From assembly GCF_002941025.1 (NCBI RefSeq), contig NZ_PTJS01000001.1, forward strand, positions 2,480,001 through 2,544,000: DNA of 64,000 nt, given 5' to 3'. Numbering within the stretch: position 1 is the stretch's first letter; each line of letters begins with the position of its first letter. Source of the stretch: Streptomyces sp. QL37. Its GTDB lineage: Bacteria > Actinomycetota > Actinomycetes > Streptomycetales > Streptomycetaceae. Both the position numbers and the translations under genes were made by a program. Shown here one piece after another: positions 36,508 through 45,462 of the stretch. The notes under the pieces are model-generated. The model made no database searches and was not told where the DNA came from. It saw nothing but the letters and a program-made list of their open reading frames with translations.

Positions 36508-37184
36508 CCATCCGCGTGATCATCGTCGACGACCAGGCCATGGTGCGGGCCGGGTTCGCCGCGCTGCTGGCGGCGCAGAGCGACATCGACGTGGTGGGCG
36601 AGGCCCCGGACGGGCGCCGGGGCGTCGACGTCAGCAGGTCGGTGCATCCGGACGTCGTCCTGATGGATGTCAGGATGCCGGAGATGGACGGGCTGGCCGC
36701 CGCCCGCGAGCTGCTGAGCCCGCCGATGGGAGTGGTGCACCGGCCGAAGGTCCTGATGCTCACCACCTTCGACGTCGACGACTACGTCTACGAGGCGCTG
36801 CGCGCCGGTGCGTCCGGGTTCCTCCTGAAGGATGCCCCGCCCGCGGATCTGATCTCCGCGGTGCGGGTGGTGGCGGCGGGGGACGCGCTCCTCGCGCCGT
36901 CCGTGACGCGGCGGCTCATCGCGGACTTCGCACGTCAGCGTCCGGCTCCGCCGTCCGGCGGGCCGGCGCTGCGGCTGAACGGCCTGACACCGCGCGAGAC
37001 GGAGGTCCTGGAGCTGATCGCGCGGGGCCTGTCGAACCAGGAGATCGCGGCGCGGCTGGTGCTGGCCGAGCAGACGGTGAAGACGCACATCGGCAAGGTG
37101 CTGGCGAAGCTCGGGCTCCGCGACCGGGCACAGGCCGTGATCTTCGCGTACGAGTCGGGGCTGGTGGCCCCGGGCGAGGCGTGA
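36504..37184 (+). CDS. NarL/FixJ-family response regulator
   Basis: The 226-residue protein has an N-terminal receiver domain with Asp9, Asp10 and phosphoacceptor Asp55 in VVLMDVRMP, and Lys in GFLLKDAPP. A C-terminal LuxR helix-turn-helix follows (LTPRETEVLELIARGLSNQEIAARLVLAEQTVKTHIGKVLAKL). It overlaps the kinase gene and forms a classical pair. The likely targets are the hydrolase-acyltransferase pair immediately downstream, but this is inference. Confidence 0.93.
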   Translation: MTIRVIIVDDQAMVRAGFAALLAAQSDIDVVGEAPDGRRGVDVSRSVHPDVVLMDVRMPEMDGLAAARELLSPPMGVVHRPKVLMLTTFDVDDYVYEALRAGASGFLLKDAPPADLISAVRVVAAGDALLAPSVTRRLIADFARQRPAPPSGGPALRLNGLTPRETEVLELIARGLSNQEIAARLVLAEQTVKTHIGKVLAKLGLRDRAQAVIFAYESGLVAPGEA

Positions 37185-37382
37185 CCCGCCCGGCCCCCGG
37201 CGAGGCCTGACCGCCCCCTGCCGCTGTCCTCCCGCTCGACGGAGGGCTGTCCCCCCGTACACCCCCTACCCCGGTAGCACCGGAGAGTTGGCTCCCCGGT
37301 GTGACGCCCTGTCACCCACCGTCTTCCTACCTTCCTCTCCGGCACACCGAACGGTGCGCCGGATCCGTAAGGGGAGGGCAGG

Positions 37383-38426
37383 ATGCGCCGATTCGCGAGG
37401 ACGCTGGCCGCGGTCGCACTGGCGACCACCGTGGTGGCGGGGACGGCCGGATGGGCGTCCGGGAATTCCCAGCGGGCGGTGACGGGGCCGCCGCCCGGCA
37501 GCGCCTCGTGGCGTGCCGACGGGGTGCTGGGGCGGGAGCTTCCGGACCCGGGCCGTGCGACGCCCGAGCAAGTGCGGGCGTTCTTCCAGGGATTGAGCAC
37601 GGCCGAGCGGCAGGTGCTGCTGGAGCGGCACCCGTTGGTCGTCGGCAATCTGGACGGGGCGCCGCTGGAGCTCCGTTACCGTGCCAACGCCCTCGCGCTG
37701 CGGGCCTCCGACGATCCCCGGTACGCCGGGCTCGCCGCGTCCGGCCGGCGGATCCTCGCCTTCGACCCGCGGGGGCGGGGCCAGGTCGCCGAGGTGTTCG
37801 GGGACCTGCGTTCCGCGCGGCGTGTGTCCGTCGTGGTGCCCGGGTCGGACATCGACGCGGGGACCTTCGACCGGCGCGGCGACGTGTACGGCACTCCGGC
37901 AGGCATGGCCAAGTCCCTGTACGCCGGGACGGGTCCGGGCAGTGCGGTGATCGCCTGGGCCGGTTACACCACCCCGGTCGGCCTCGGGCTGGACGCCGCG
38001 ACGGGCACCCTGGCCGAGGCCGGGGCGGAGCGGCTGACCCGGTTCACGGCGGGGCTGGCGGCCGACGGACTGCCCGCCCCCGTCGTGTTCTGCCACAGCT
38101 ACGGCTCGGTGGTGTGCGGGCTCGCGGCCTCCCGTCTCGGCGCCACGGACCTGGTCGTGCTCGGCTCCCCCGGGATGCGCGCGGACGACGTGGCCGGTCT
38201 GCGCACCGGGGCACGCGTCTGGGCGGCCAAGGACGACACCGACTGGATCGACGACGTACCGCATGTCCAGGTGGCGGGTCTCGGCCACGGCGCCGATCCG
38301 GCCGGCGAGGAGTTCGGGGCGCGACGGGTGCCCGCGGAGGACGCGAAGGGCCACACCGGCTACTTCGCCCCCGGCACGGACTCGCTCCGCGCCTTCACCG
38401 CCATCGCCGAGGGGGTCTCCCGATGA
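37383..38426 (+). CDS. Secreted alpha/beta hydrolase, DUF1023 family
   Basis: A 347-residue protein with a clear signal peptide (MRRFARTLAAVALATTVVAG, about 1-30). The catalytic motifs are CHSYGS, DDTDWIDDVP and GHTGYF. It is the paralog of the hydrolase at 32.8 kb and shares long stretches with it (MAKSLYAG, VIAWAGYTTPVGLGLD, GSPGMRADD). The stop overlaps the ATG of an acyltransferase by 4 bases, so the two probably act together outside or at the membrane. Substrate unknown. Confidence 0.85.
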   Translation: MRRFARTLAAVALATTVVAGTAGWASGNSQRAVTGPPPGSASWRADGVLGRELPDPGRATPEQVRAFFQGLSTAERQVLLERHPLVVGNLDGAPLELRYRANALALRASDDPRYAGLAASGRRILAFDPRGRGQVAEVFGDLRSARRVSVVVPGSDIDAGTFDRRGDVYGTPAGMAKSLYAGTGPGSAVIAWAGYTTPVGLGLDAATGTLAEAGAERLTRFTAGLAADGLPAPVVFCHSYGSVVCGLAASRLGATDLVVLGSPGMRADDVAGLRTGARVWAAKDDTDWIDDVPHVQVAGLGHGADPAGEEFGARRVPAEDAKGHTGYFAPGTDSLRAFTAIAEGVSR

Positions 38427-39631
38427 GCGCCCGGCAGCTGGTCTCCCGGATCGACGCGAGCACTCCCGCCCACCGCGACCGCGCGGTCGACGGGCTGCGC
38501 GCCCTGGCACTGCTGGCCGTGCCGGCCGGGCACTGGCTGCTCGGCGGGTTCGGCCTGGACAGCGAGGGCGGCCTGCACAACGCCAGCCCGCTCTCCACGT
38601 TCGCCGTGTTCTCCCCGGTGAGCTGGGTGCTCCAGATGCTGGGCGTGTTCTTCCTGGTCGGCGGCTACGCCTCCGTCCTCTCCTACCACCGCCGTCCGTC
38701 CACCACCGGTGCGTGGCTGCGCGGCAGGATGGTCCGGCTGGGCAGGCCCGTGCTCGGTGTGACCGCCGTGTGGGCGCTGATGATCCCGGTGCTGTACGCC
38801 GCCGGCGTCCCGGAGGACACCTTGCGTACGGGGGCGAAGCTGGTGATCCAGCCGCTCTGGTTCGTCGGGGTGTACGCCGTGGTCACGGCACTCACGCCGT
38901 ACTGCGTACGGCTGGCCCGAAGGCTCGGCGGCTGGGCGGCCGCCCCGCTGATCGGCTCGGTCGCCGTGGTCGACTTCCTGCGCTACGGGCCGTACGCGGA
39001 CGCCGTGCCGGCCTGGCTGAGTCTGCTGAACATCCTGCCCGGCTGGCTCTTCGCGTATCAGCTCGGCGTCAGCTGGGGCGAGGGCCGCCTCACCCGGCGG
39101 GGCGCCCGGCTCCTGCTCGTCGGTGGCACGGCCCTGTTCGCCGTGCTGCTGCTGGCCTTCCACTACCCGGCCTCGATGGTCGGCGTACCCGGCGAGGCAC
39201 GGACCAATTCGCATCCGCCGTCGCTGCTGGTCCTCGCGCTGGCCTCGGCACAGAGCGGTGCGGCGGTCCTGCTGCACGGCCGGATCGGCCGGGCGCTGCG
39301 CCGCCCCGCGCTGTGGGCGCCCGTGGTGGTCGTCAACCTGTCGGCGATGACGATCCTGTGCTGGCACCAGACGGCGATGCTGGCCGCCGCCGTCCCGGCC
39401 TCCTTCGCCGGCGCCGTGCCCGGGCTGACCACGGACCCGGACTCGATCGGCTGGATCCTGGCCCGGCTGGCGTGGATGCCCGTGTTCGCCGCCCTGCTCG
39501 TGCTGATCTCCCGGTACGCCCGCAGGTTCGAGGCACCCTGGGAGGCCGCGGGCCGTGGTGCGAACGCCCGGCGGGCAGCGGCCGGGCTGCTCGCGGCGGG
39601 CTTCGCGGTCTTCGCGCTCCGGCTGGCCTGA
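38423..39631 (+). CDS. Acyltransferase-3-like membrane protein
   Basis: A 402-residue protein with about ten membrane segments. The opening RDRAVDGLRALALLAVPAGHWLLGG matches the acyltransferase-3 family (R-x-x-x-DGLRALA…H). A conserved Trp-His segment (TILCWHQTAML) follows near residue 312. Such proteins O-acylate sugars, lipids or secondary metabolites at the membrane. Coupling to a secreted hydrolase suggests a cycle of adding and removing an acyl group, which is inference. It is convergent with the next response-regulator gene. Confidence 0.8.
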   Translation: MSARQLVSRIDASTPAHRDRAVDGLRALALLAVPAGHWLLGGFGLDSEGGLHNASPLSTFAVFSPVSWVLQMLGVFFLVGGYASVLSYHRRPSTTGAWLRGRMVRLGRPVLGVTAVWALMIPVLYAAGVPEDTLRTGAKLVIQPLWFVGVYAVVTALTPYCVRLARRLGGWAAAPLIGSVAVVDFLRYGPYADAVPAWLSLLNILPGWLFAYQLGVSWGEGRLTRRGARLLLVGGTALFAVLLLAFHYPASMVGVPGEARTNSHPPSLLVLALASAQSGAAVLLHGRIGRALRRPALWAPVVVVNLSAMTILCWHQTAMLAAAVPASFAGAVPGLTTDPDSIGWILARLAWMPVFAALLVLISRYARRFEAPWEAAGRGANARRAAAGLLAAGFAVFALRLA

Positions 39632-39658
39632 GGTCCGGAGCGGGGGGACACCGGCTCG

Positions 39659-40315
39659 CTACCCCCGCCCGTCGACCAGGCCGGACTCCCAGGCCCAGGC
39701 GGCTGTCTCCACGCGGTTGCGGGCGGACAGCTTGGTCTGCACGTTGGCGAGGTGCGTCTTCACCGTGCCCACGGAGATGGACAGTTCGGTGGCGATCTCG
39801 GCGTTGGTCAGTCCTCTGGCCACCAGGCGCACCAGGTCCTCCTCCCGTGCGGAGAGCGCGGTGTGCGGCTTCCGTGGGGCTGGCCCCGCGCTGTTGAGGC
39901 GCTTCAGCAGCCGTACGGTGATGGCGGGGCTCACCAGCGCCTCGCCGGAGGCGGCCGCCCTGATGGCCTCGACCAGCAGCGCGGGGCCGGAGTCCTTGAT
40001 CAGGAACCCGGAGGCGCCTTCGCCCAGGGCGCGCTGGACGTACTCGTCGTCGTCGAACGTCGTGACCACGACGACCTTCGGCGGATCCACGGTGCCGGGG
40101 CGAGTCAGTCTGCGCAGCGCCTCCAGTCCGTCCATGCGGGGCATACGGATGTCCATCAGCACCACGTCGGGCCGGTGGCGCTGGGCGAGTTCCACGGCGT
40201 ACACCCCGTCCGCGGCCTCCGCCACGACGTCGATGTCGTCCTCCGCGGCGAGGATCATCGCGAACCCGGCACGGACCATGGCCTGGTCGTCGGCGATCAG
40301 CACTCGGATCGTCAT
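39659..40315 (-). CDS. NarL/FixJ-family response regulator
   Basis: A 218-residue regulator with receiver residues Asp9, Asp10 and Asp55 (VVLMDIRMP) and Lys in GFLIKDSGP. It has a LuxR-type helix-turn-helix (LSAREEDLVRLVARGLTNAEIATELSISVGTVKTHLANVQTKL). The ATG overlaps the stop of the upstream kinase gene (TGATG). It pairs with that kinase and probably controls the divergent ABC transporter. Confidence 0.93.
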   Translation of the reverse strand: MTIRVLIADDQAMVRAGFAMILAAEDDIDVVAEAADGVYAVELAQRHRPDVVLMDIRMPRMDGLEALRRLTRPGTVDPPKVVVVTTFDDDEYVQRALGEGASGFLIKDSGPALLVEAIRAAASGEALVSPAITVRLLKRLNSAGPAPRKPHTALSAREEDLVRLVARGLTNAEIATELSISVGTVKTHLANVQTKLSARNRVETAAWAWESGLVDGRG

Positions 40316-41526
40316 CAGGCGGCCACCCCCGCCGTGGACACCGGGAGCGTCGCCTCGACGGCCCAGCCGCCGCCCGTCACCGGGCCAGCCTGGACGCTTC
40401 CGCCGATCAGGCCCACCCGCTCGGCCAGGCCCTTCAGCCCGAAGCCGCCGTGGGAGTGGTGACGCGGCCGTCCGTCGTCGCCGACCCGCACGGTGACGTG
40501 GTCTCCCGTCCGCTCCACGCGCACCCGCACCTCGGTGCATCCGTGTGCGTGCTTACGTACGTTGGTGAGGGCCTCCATCACCACCCGGTGCGCGGTGGTG
40601 GTCACTTCGACCGGCAGGTCGTCGAAGGTCCCCTCCAGATCGAGCCGTGCCCGCGCTCCGCCGACGGCCGAGAACTCCTCGACCAGCGAACGCACTTCGC
40701 CGATGCCCGCCAGTGGTGTCAGCGCCACTTCCCCGTCGGCGTCGCGCAGCATCCCCACCATGTGCCGCATGGAGGACAGCGCCTCGGAGCCCGCCTGCTC
40801 GATCCGCCGCAGCGCGGGCGGCACCAGTTCGGGCCGCCGGTCAGCGATCGCGTGGGCTCCCTGCGCCTGTACGACGATGCCGGTCACGTGGTGGGCGACG
40901 AAGTCGTGCAGGTCCCTGGCGAACTCCGTCCGCTGCTCCAGTTTGAGGGCCGCCGCCTGACGCCGCCGGTCGGCGAGGAGCAGACGCATCCCGAGGCCGA
41001 TGCCCAATGCCATGAGGGCTGCCAGGGCGTAGATCAACGCGAAGATGGTCGTGGACTGCTTGACCTGGACCGACACCGGTCGCAGCACGATCGCCAGGTA
41101 CAGCAGCGGCAGAGCCACCGCCGCCCACGACGGCTTCCCCCGCCGGGCGACGACCAGCAGGAGCCACACCAGAGCCGCCGGTTCGGCGTATCCCAGTGCC
41201 TCCGCGCCGATCGACATCTCCAGGTGCAGGACCACCGAGAGGCACAGCGACACGAACGCCAGTGTGCAGCCGGCCGCCGTCAGCGCCCGGCTGCCGAGCC
41301 GGGACGAAGCGACGACGAGAGCGATGGCCAGCAGGGCGCCGGCCAGCTTGGCGGGGCCCAGCCAGGAGCCGCCCCCGATCCGGTAGAAGTCGCCGCCCAC
41401 CCAGTCCAGCGCGACGAGCACGGCCAGGCCGACGAGCAGCAGCAGCCGGACCGCGACAAGCAGTTGCGCGTGGTCCTTGCCCCGTGCGGCCGTGGGTGCG
41501 CCCAGCCTCTCCAGCACGTCTCTCAC
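40315..41526 (-). CDS. Sensor histidine kinase, NarL-type
   Basis: The GTG at 41526 follows GGGAGGA and gives 403 residues. Five or six membrane segments lie between residues 20 and 185. The HisKA_3 motif is FARDLHDFVAHHVTGI with phosphoacceptor His207. HATPase_c has VVMEALTNVRKHAHG and GGFGLKGLAERVG. Frame is open upstream to 42,741 but that stretch lies on the opposite strand of the ABC gene and is not coding. No periplasmic sensor domain is visible. Confidence 0.9.
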   Translation of the reverse strand: MRDVLERLGAPTAARGKDHAQLLVAVRLLLLVGLAVLVALDWVGGDFYRIGGGSWLGPAKLAGALLAIALVVASSRLGSRALTAAGCTLAFVSLCLSVVLHLEMSIGAEALGYAEPAALVWLLLVVARRGKPSWAAVALPLLYLAIVLRPVSVQVKQSTTIFALIYALAALMALGIGLGMRLLLADRRRQAAALKLEQRTEFARDLHDFVAHHVTGIVVQAQGAHAIADRRPELVPPALRRIEQAGSEALSSMRHMVGMLRDADGEVALTPLAGIGEVRSLVEEFSAVGGARARLDLEGTFDDLPVEVTTTAHRVVMEALTNVRKHAHGCTEVRVRVERTGDHVTVRVGDDGRPRHHSHGGFGLKGLAERVGLIGGSVQAGPVTGGGWAVEATLPVSTAGVAA

Positions 41527-41796
41527 CGTCCTCCCGCCGACCGGCCGAAAGTCGGAGTCGGCCGCCCAAGATCTGTCTTTCGCCCGATCCGCCGCGACGC
41601 GCGAGGGACAAGAGTTGTCTTCACCGGGCGGCGTTCGCCGTTCATCACACAAGGAGGATGTCACGACCGCGACCGGTCCCGCCCCGAAGCGGAACCCCGC
41701 CTGGGCGGTATCGCAACCCAGCGGCCGACGCGCAAACAGCCGGCCCTTCCCCCCACGTACAGGGCCCGCCCCTCCCCCCATGCACAGGAGCCACGG

Positions 41797-42783
41797 ATGG
41801 ATCACGCACAGTCGCAACACCGAAGCGGAACGGAGTTCGTGCGGCCGCCCCTCGGCGGGGCGGCGATCGAGGCCCATGGGCTCGGGAAGAAGTACCGGCG
41901 CGGCTGGGCACTGCGGGACGTCTCCTTCCGGCTGCCGGCCGGGCGGGTGTGCGGCCTGGTCGGCCCCAACGGCGCCGGGAAGAGCACCCTGATGGGCCTG
42001 GCCACGAACATGATCCGGCCGACGACCGGGGCCCTGCGGGTGTTCGGCGCGGAGCCCGGGTCGGCAAAGGCCGTCCTGCGGACCGCGTTCCTGACCCAGG
42101 AGAAGCCGCTGTTCCGGCGCTTCACCGTCGCGGAAACCCTGCGGCTGGGACGCGAGTTCAACCCCCACTGGGACCAGGAGGTCGCCGAGGGCATCGTCCG
42201 CGCGGGACAGGTGCCGCTGAAGGCGAAGGTCGGAACGCTGTCCGGCGGGCAGCGCACCCGAGTCGCCTTCGCCCTCGCTTTCGGGAAGCGCCCCGACCTG
42301 CTCATCCTCGACGAGCCGATGGCCGATCTGGACCCGCTGGTCCGCCGCGAGCTCATGGCCACCCTGACGAAGGAGGCCGCCGAACACGGCACCACGGTGC
42401 TGGTCTCCTCGCACATGCTCGCCGAGCTGGAGCACATCTGCGACTACCTCCTCGTCGTCGCCGACGGCGGTCTGCGGCTCGCGGGCGAGGTGGACGAACT
42501 GCGCGCCGCACACGCCCTGTTCGCCGTTCCCGGGGACGGATCGTCCCCCGCACTCGCGCCGCACAGGGTCATCGATTCCCGCAACGAGGGGCGGCCGGGC
42601 GTCCTGGTTCGCCTCGGCGGTCCGGTCGAATACGGCGGGCGGGCCGAACCTCCCACGCTGGAGGAGCTCCTGCTCGCCTACCTGCGGTCGCCCGACGCGC
42701 CTGCGCTGATCGCCCCCGGCGCCCGCGTCGGCGACATCCACGACATCATCACCCGCGACCGGACGAAGGCTGTGACCGCATGA
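41797..42783 (+). CDS. ABC transporter ATP-binding protein
   Basis: The 328-residue protein has Walker A GPNGAGKST (56-64), Q-loop LTQEKPLF, signature LSGGQRTR, Walker B LLILDEPMADLDPL and the H-loop SSH. After the ABC domain is a ~100-residue extension. The gene is divergent from the two-component system and overlaps the permease gene by 4 bases. It is an exporter subunit of the DrrA/BcrA-like type; substrate unknown. A GGAG site lies before the ATG. Confidence 0.93.
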   Translation: MDHAQSQHRSGTEFVRPPLGGAAIEAHGLGKKYRRGWALRDVSFRLPAGRVCGLVGPNGAGKSTLMGLATNMIRPTTGALRVFGAEPGSAKAVLRTAFLTQEKPLFRRFTVAETLRLGREFNPHWDQEVAEGIVRAGQVPLKAKVGTLSGGQRTRVAFALAFGKRPDLLILDEPMADLDPLVRRELMATLTKEAAEHGTTVLVSSHMLAELEHICDYLLVVADGGLRLAGEVDELRAAHALFAVPGDGSSPALAPHRVIDSRNEGRPGVLVRLGGPVEYGGRAEPPTLEELLLAYLRSPDAPALIAPGARVGDIHDIITRDRTKAVTA

Positions 42784-43802
42784 CCACGCTCACCCACGAC
42801 CCGGCCCGTACGGCGTCCGCCGGCCCCGCACGGAAGCAGTGGATCCCCCGGCTCGGCGGTCCGGTCTGGCTCGTCTGGCGCCAGCACCGCGCCGCGTTCT
42901 GGACGCTCATCGCCGTCACCGTCGTGGGCGTGGCCGTCATGGTCCACCTGCGCGGACAGATGATGGACTACCTGGCCGCCCAACCCCCGACCTCGCGGAG
43001 GCCCGGCGGCCTGCCGCCCGACTTCGAGGCCTACGCAGACCCCCTGTTCAGCATCGGGAGCTACCTCAGCTACGTCCCCGTCCTGGCCGGTGTCTTCCTC
43101 GGGGCCCCGCTCATCGCGGGTGACCTGGAGACCGGCACCGCCAAGCTGGTCACCTCGCAGTCCGTCGGCCGACTGCGGTGGCTCGTCGTGAAGCTCGCCG
43201 TTCCAGCCGTGATGCTCGCCCTGTCGACCGGCGTCCTGACCGCCGTCCTCACCTGGTGGTGGAGCCCGGTCAAGGGGCTTTCCAGCGGGCTCATCTGGAC
43301 CGCCTTCTTCAGCGTCACAGGGGTCGTACCGGTGGCCTACGCACTCCTCACGTTCACCGTGGGCGTGGCGGTCGGCATGGTCCTGCGCCGCACGCTCGTG
43401 TCGATGGTGGTCACGCTCGGCATCGTCGTGGCGATCGGCTTCGTCTGGAGCGAACTCTGGCGGAGCCTGGGGAACATCATGTCGGTCAGTACCGACACGG
43501 GCGTCGGCCCCGGCGCGGTACGGCCCGAGCTGCCCACCGAGGCGGAGCAGCAGGGTCAGGGCACCTACTTCCTCACCAGCTCCGGGGACCGCCTGGACTG
43601 GACCACCTGCCTCGACCGGATCGAGGACGACCGGGCGCACACCGCCTGCCTGGAGTCGAAGCACGTCATCGGCTGGTCCATGGACTACCTCCCCGTCACC
43701 CAGATGCAGACGATGCAGTGGCTCGGAGCCGGCCTCATGCTCGCCCTCACCGCCGTCGTCGCCGCCTTCGTCATCCTCCGGGGCCGCAAGCGGCTCCTGT
43801 GA
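42780..43802 (+). CDS. ABC transporter permease
   Basis: A 340-residue membrane protein with six predicted segments: one near residues 40-58, four between about 95 and 230, one at the C-terminus (about 312-332), with an extracellular domain at about 240-305. It is the partner of the ATPase encoded just upstream. The ABC-2 pattern LAGVFLGAPLIAGDLETGTAKLVTSQSVGR is visible. It exports an unknown compound or peptide. The 16-bp perfect hairpin that follows terminates the operon. Confidence 0.88.
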   Translation: MTTLTHDPARTASAGPARKQWIPRLGGPVWLVWRQHRAAFWTLIAVTVVGVAVMVHLRGQMMDYLAAQPPTSRRPGGLPPDFEAYADPLFSIGSYLSYVPVLAGVFLGAPLIAGDLETGTAKLVTSQSVGRLRWLVVKLAVPAVMLALSTGVLTAVLTWWWSPVKGLSSGLIWTAFFSVTGVVPVAYALLTFTVGVAVGMVLRRTLVSMVVTLGIVVAIGFVWSELWRSLGNIMSVSTDTGVGPGAVRPELPTEAEQQGQGTYFLTSSGDRLDWTTCLDRIEDDRAHTACLESKHVIGWSMDYLPVTQMQTMQWLGAGLMLALTAVVAAFVILRGRKRLL

Positions 43803-43830
43803 CCCCCGGCGGCCCGCGGACAGCGGCAAG

Positions 43831-43863
43831 CCGGTCGTGGGGTGCCTGGCACCCCACGACCGG
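43831..43863. terminator. Long perfect inverted repeat, bidirectional terminator
   Basis: Bases 43831-43846 and 43848-43863 are perfect reverse complements (16 bp) with a single T between. The repeat lies between the convergent ABC permease and aldo/keto reductase genes. Confidence 0.85.
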
Positions 43864-43892
43864 CTCAAGAGCTCAGGAGGCCGGGCGCCCGT

Positions 43893-44909
43893 CTACTCCC
43901 GCGCGGTGGCCGTGTTACTCATGTCGGGGTAGCGGTCCCCCGCCACCTGGCCCGCGATCGGCTCCAGCAGCTCGAGCTCCTGCTCGGTCAGCGTGAGCCG
44001 GGTCGCCGCCACGTTCTCCAGCAGACGGCTGCGCTTGCGCGTGCCGGGGATCGGCACCACGGTCAGGCCGTGCACCTGTGCCCGCTGCTGCACCCAGGCC
44101 AGGGCGACCTGCGCGGCCGTCACACCGTGCGCCGCCGCGATCTTGTGCACCGGCTCCAGCAGCGCGGCGTTGGTCTTCGCGTTCTCACCGGTGAAGCGCG
44201 GCTGGTGCTTGCGGAAGTCGTCCTCCCCCAGGTCCTTGGCCGCGTCCGCGAAGGCCCCGGTCAGGAAGCCGCGGCCGAGCGGCGAGTACGGCACGACGGT
44301 CACCCCGAGCTCGACGGCCGCGGGCACGGCACTGCGCTCCACGTCCCGGCTGAAGAGCGACCACTCCGACTGAAGGGCCGCGATCGGGTGCACGGCGTGC
44401 GCCTCGCGGAGCTCGTCCCCGGTCACCTCGCTCAGCCCGAGCTGCTTGACCTTGCCCTGCTGTACGAGCTCGGCCATCGCACCCACCGATTCGGCGAACG
44501 GGACGAGCGGGTCGCGGCGGTGCATGTAGTACAGGTCGATGACGTCGGTGCCCAGCCGGCGCAGGCTGGCCTCGACGGCCTCACGGATGTACGCGGGATC
44601 GTTGCGCACACCCCGGTAGTGCGGGTCGTCGTCCCTCCGCTCGATGGCGAATTTGGTCGCCAGCGTGATCTCGTCACGGTGCGCCCCGACGAACGGCGCG
44701 AGGAACGTCTCGTTGGCACCGCTCCCGTAGATGTCCGCGGTGTCGAAGAGGGTGACGCCGACCTCCAGCGCCGCCTCCAGCGTGTCCCGGGCCGAGGCCT
44801 CGTCGGTGGTTCCGTAGAACTCGCTGATCCCCATGCAGCCGAGCCCCTGCACACCGACCTGCGGGCCGCCGGCGAGCTGTACGGTCGCGATCTTTCCGGT
44901 CTCGCTCAT
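43893..44909 (-). CDS. Aldo/keto reductase
   Basis: The 338-residue protein from the ATG at 44909 has the AKR barrel: FDTADIYGSGANE (catalytic Asp and Tyr), ATKFAIE (catalytic Lys), IDLYYMHRRDP (catalytic His). The NADPH site region is VVPIPGTRKRSRLLENV near the C-terminus. Closest in type to the AKR13/YakC group. It reduces aldehydes or ketones, physiological substrate unknown. A MerR gene is immediately upstream (4 bases apart) and is probably its regulator. Confidence 0.92.
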   Translation of the reverse strand: MSETGKIATVQLAGGPQVGVQGLGCMGISEFYGTTDEASARDTLEAALEVGVTLFDTADIYGSGANETFLAPFVGAHRDEITLATKFAIERRDDDPHYRGVRNDPAYIREAVEASLRRLGTDVIDLYYMHRRDPLVPFAESVGAMAELVQQGKVKQLGLSEVTGDELREAHAVHPIAALQSEWSLFSRDVERSAVPAAVELGVTVVPYSPLGRGFLTGAFADAAKDLGEDDFRKHQPRFTGENAKTNAALLEPVHKIAAAHGVTAAQVALAWVQQRAQVHGLTVVPIPGTRKRSRLLENVAATRLTLTEQELELLEPIAGQVAGDRYPDMSNTATARE

Positions 44910-44913
44910 GTGG

Positions 44914-45375
44914 TCAGACCCTTTCCGATTCCGACGCCGCGCGGGCGCCACCATAAAAGTCGATCTTGAAGTCGAGCACGGCGAGCGTCCCTTGGAGTTC
45001 CGCGATCCGCGCCCTCACGTCGCGCCGGGTCGCTTCCAGCAGTTCCTGCCGCTCGGCGAAGGTGTGGTCGCCCTCCCGGAGGAGTTCCGCGTACCTGACC
45101 ATGTCGGCGACCGGCATTCCGGTCAGCCTCAGCTTGCCCACGAAGGTCAGCCAGTCCAGGTCGCGGTTGCTGAAGCGGCGCTGGCCGGTGTGGGAGCGGT
45201 CGACGTGCGGCATGAGCCCGATCCGCTCGTACCAGCGCAGCGTGTGGGCGGTGAGCCCGCAGAAGGCGACGACCTCGCTGATGGTGTAGTGGTCCTGGCC
45301 CTCGGGGCGCGGATGCGCCTTGGGGGCGGAAGCGCGGGTGGCCGTCCGTGCGGAACTGCTCTCCATCACCGTCAT
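44914..45375 (-). CDS. MerR-family regulator of the aldo/keto reductase
   Basis: From the ATG at 45375 (GGAGG close upstream; 45366 is an alternative) this is 153 residues. A MerR helix-turn-helix starts at YTISEVVAFCGLTAHTLRWYERIGLMPHVDR, with HTGQRRFSNRDLDWLTFV as wing. A coiled coil (about 100-135) is followed by an unspecific C-terminus, so no metal-binding Cys set is seen. Four bases separate it from the reductase gene, so they share a transcript. The operator is at 45394-45409. Confidence 0.9.
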   Translation of the reverse strand: MTVMESSSARTATRASAPKAHPRPEGQDHYTISEVVAFCGLTAHTLRWYERIGLMPHVDRSHTGQRRFSNRDLDWLTFVGKLRLTGMPVADMVRYAELLREGDHTFAERQELLEATRRDVRARIAELQGTLAVLDFKIDFYGGARAASESERV

Positions 45376-45393
45376 GGCCTCCACGCTAGAACG

Positions 45394-45409
45394 TTGGAGT
45401 GCACTCCAA
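45394..45409. promoter_or_regulatory. MerR operator, perfect 16-bp palindrome
   Basis: TTGGAGTGCACTCCAA is a perfect palindrome 18 bases upstream of the merR start. On the minus strand TTGCTT and TAGCGT are 19 bases apart across it, the long spacer typical of MerR promoters. The match is by spacing and symmetry. Confidence 0.65.
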
Positions 45410-45462
45410 GCAAGCGCAATCGGGGCGCGATCCCGGATTCGGCTCCCGTTAGGCTCGTACGC

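Noticed and set aside
41527..42741. N-terminal extension of the second histidine kinase
   Set aside because: The frame is open but lies antisense to the ABC ATPase; a GTG with GGGAGGA at 41526 gives a normal kinase.
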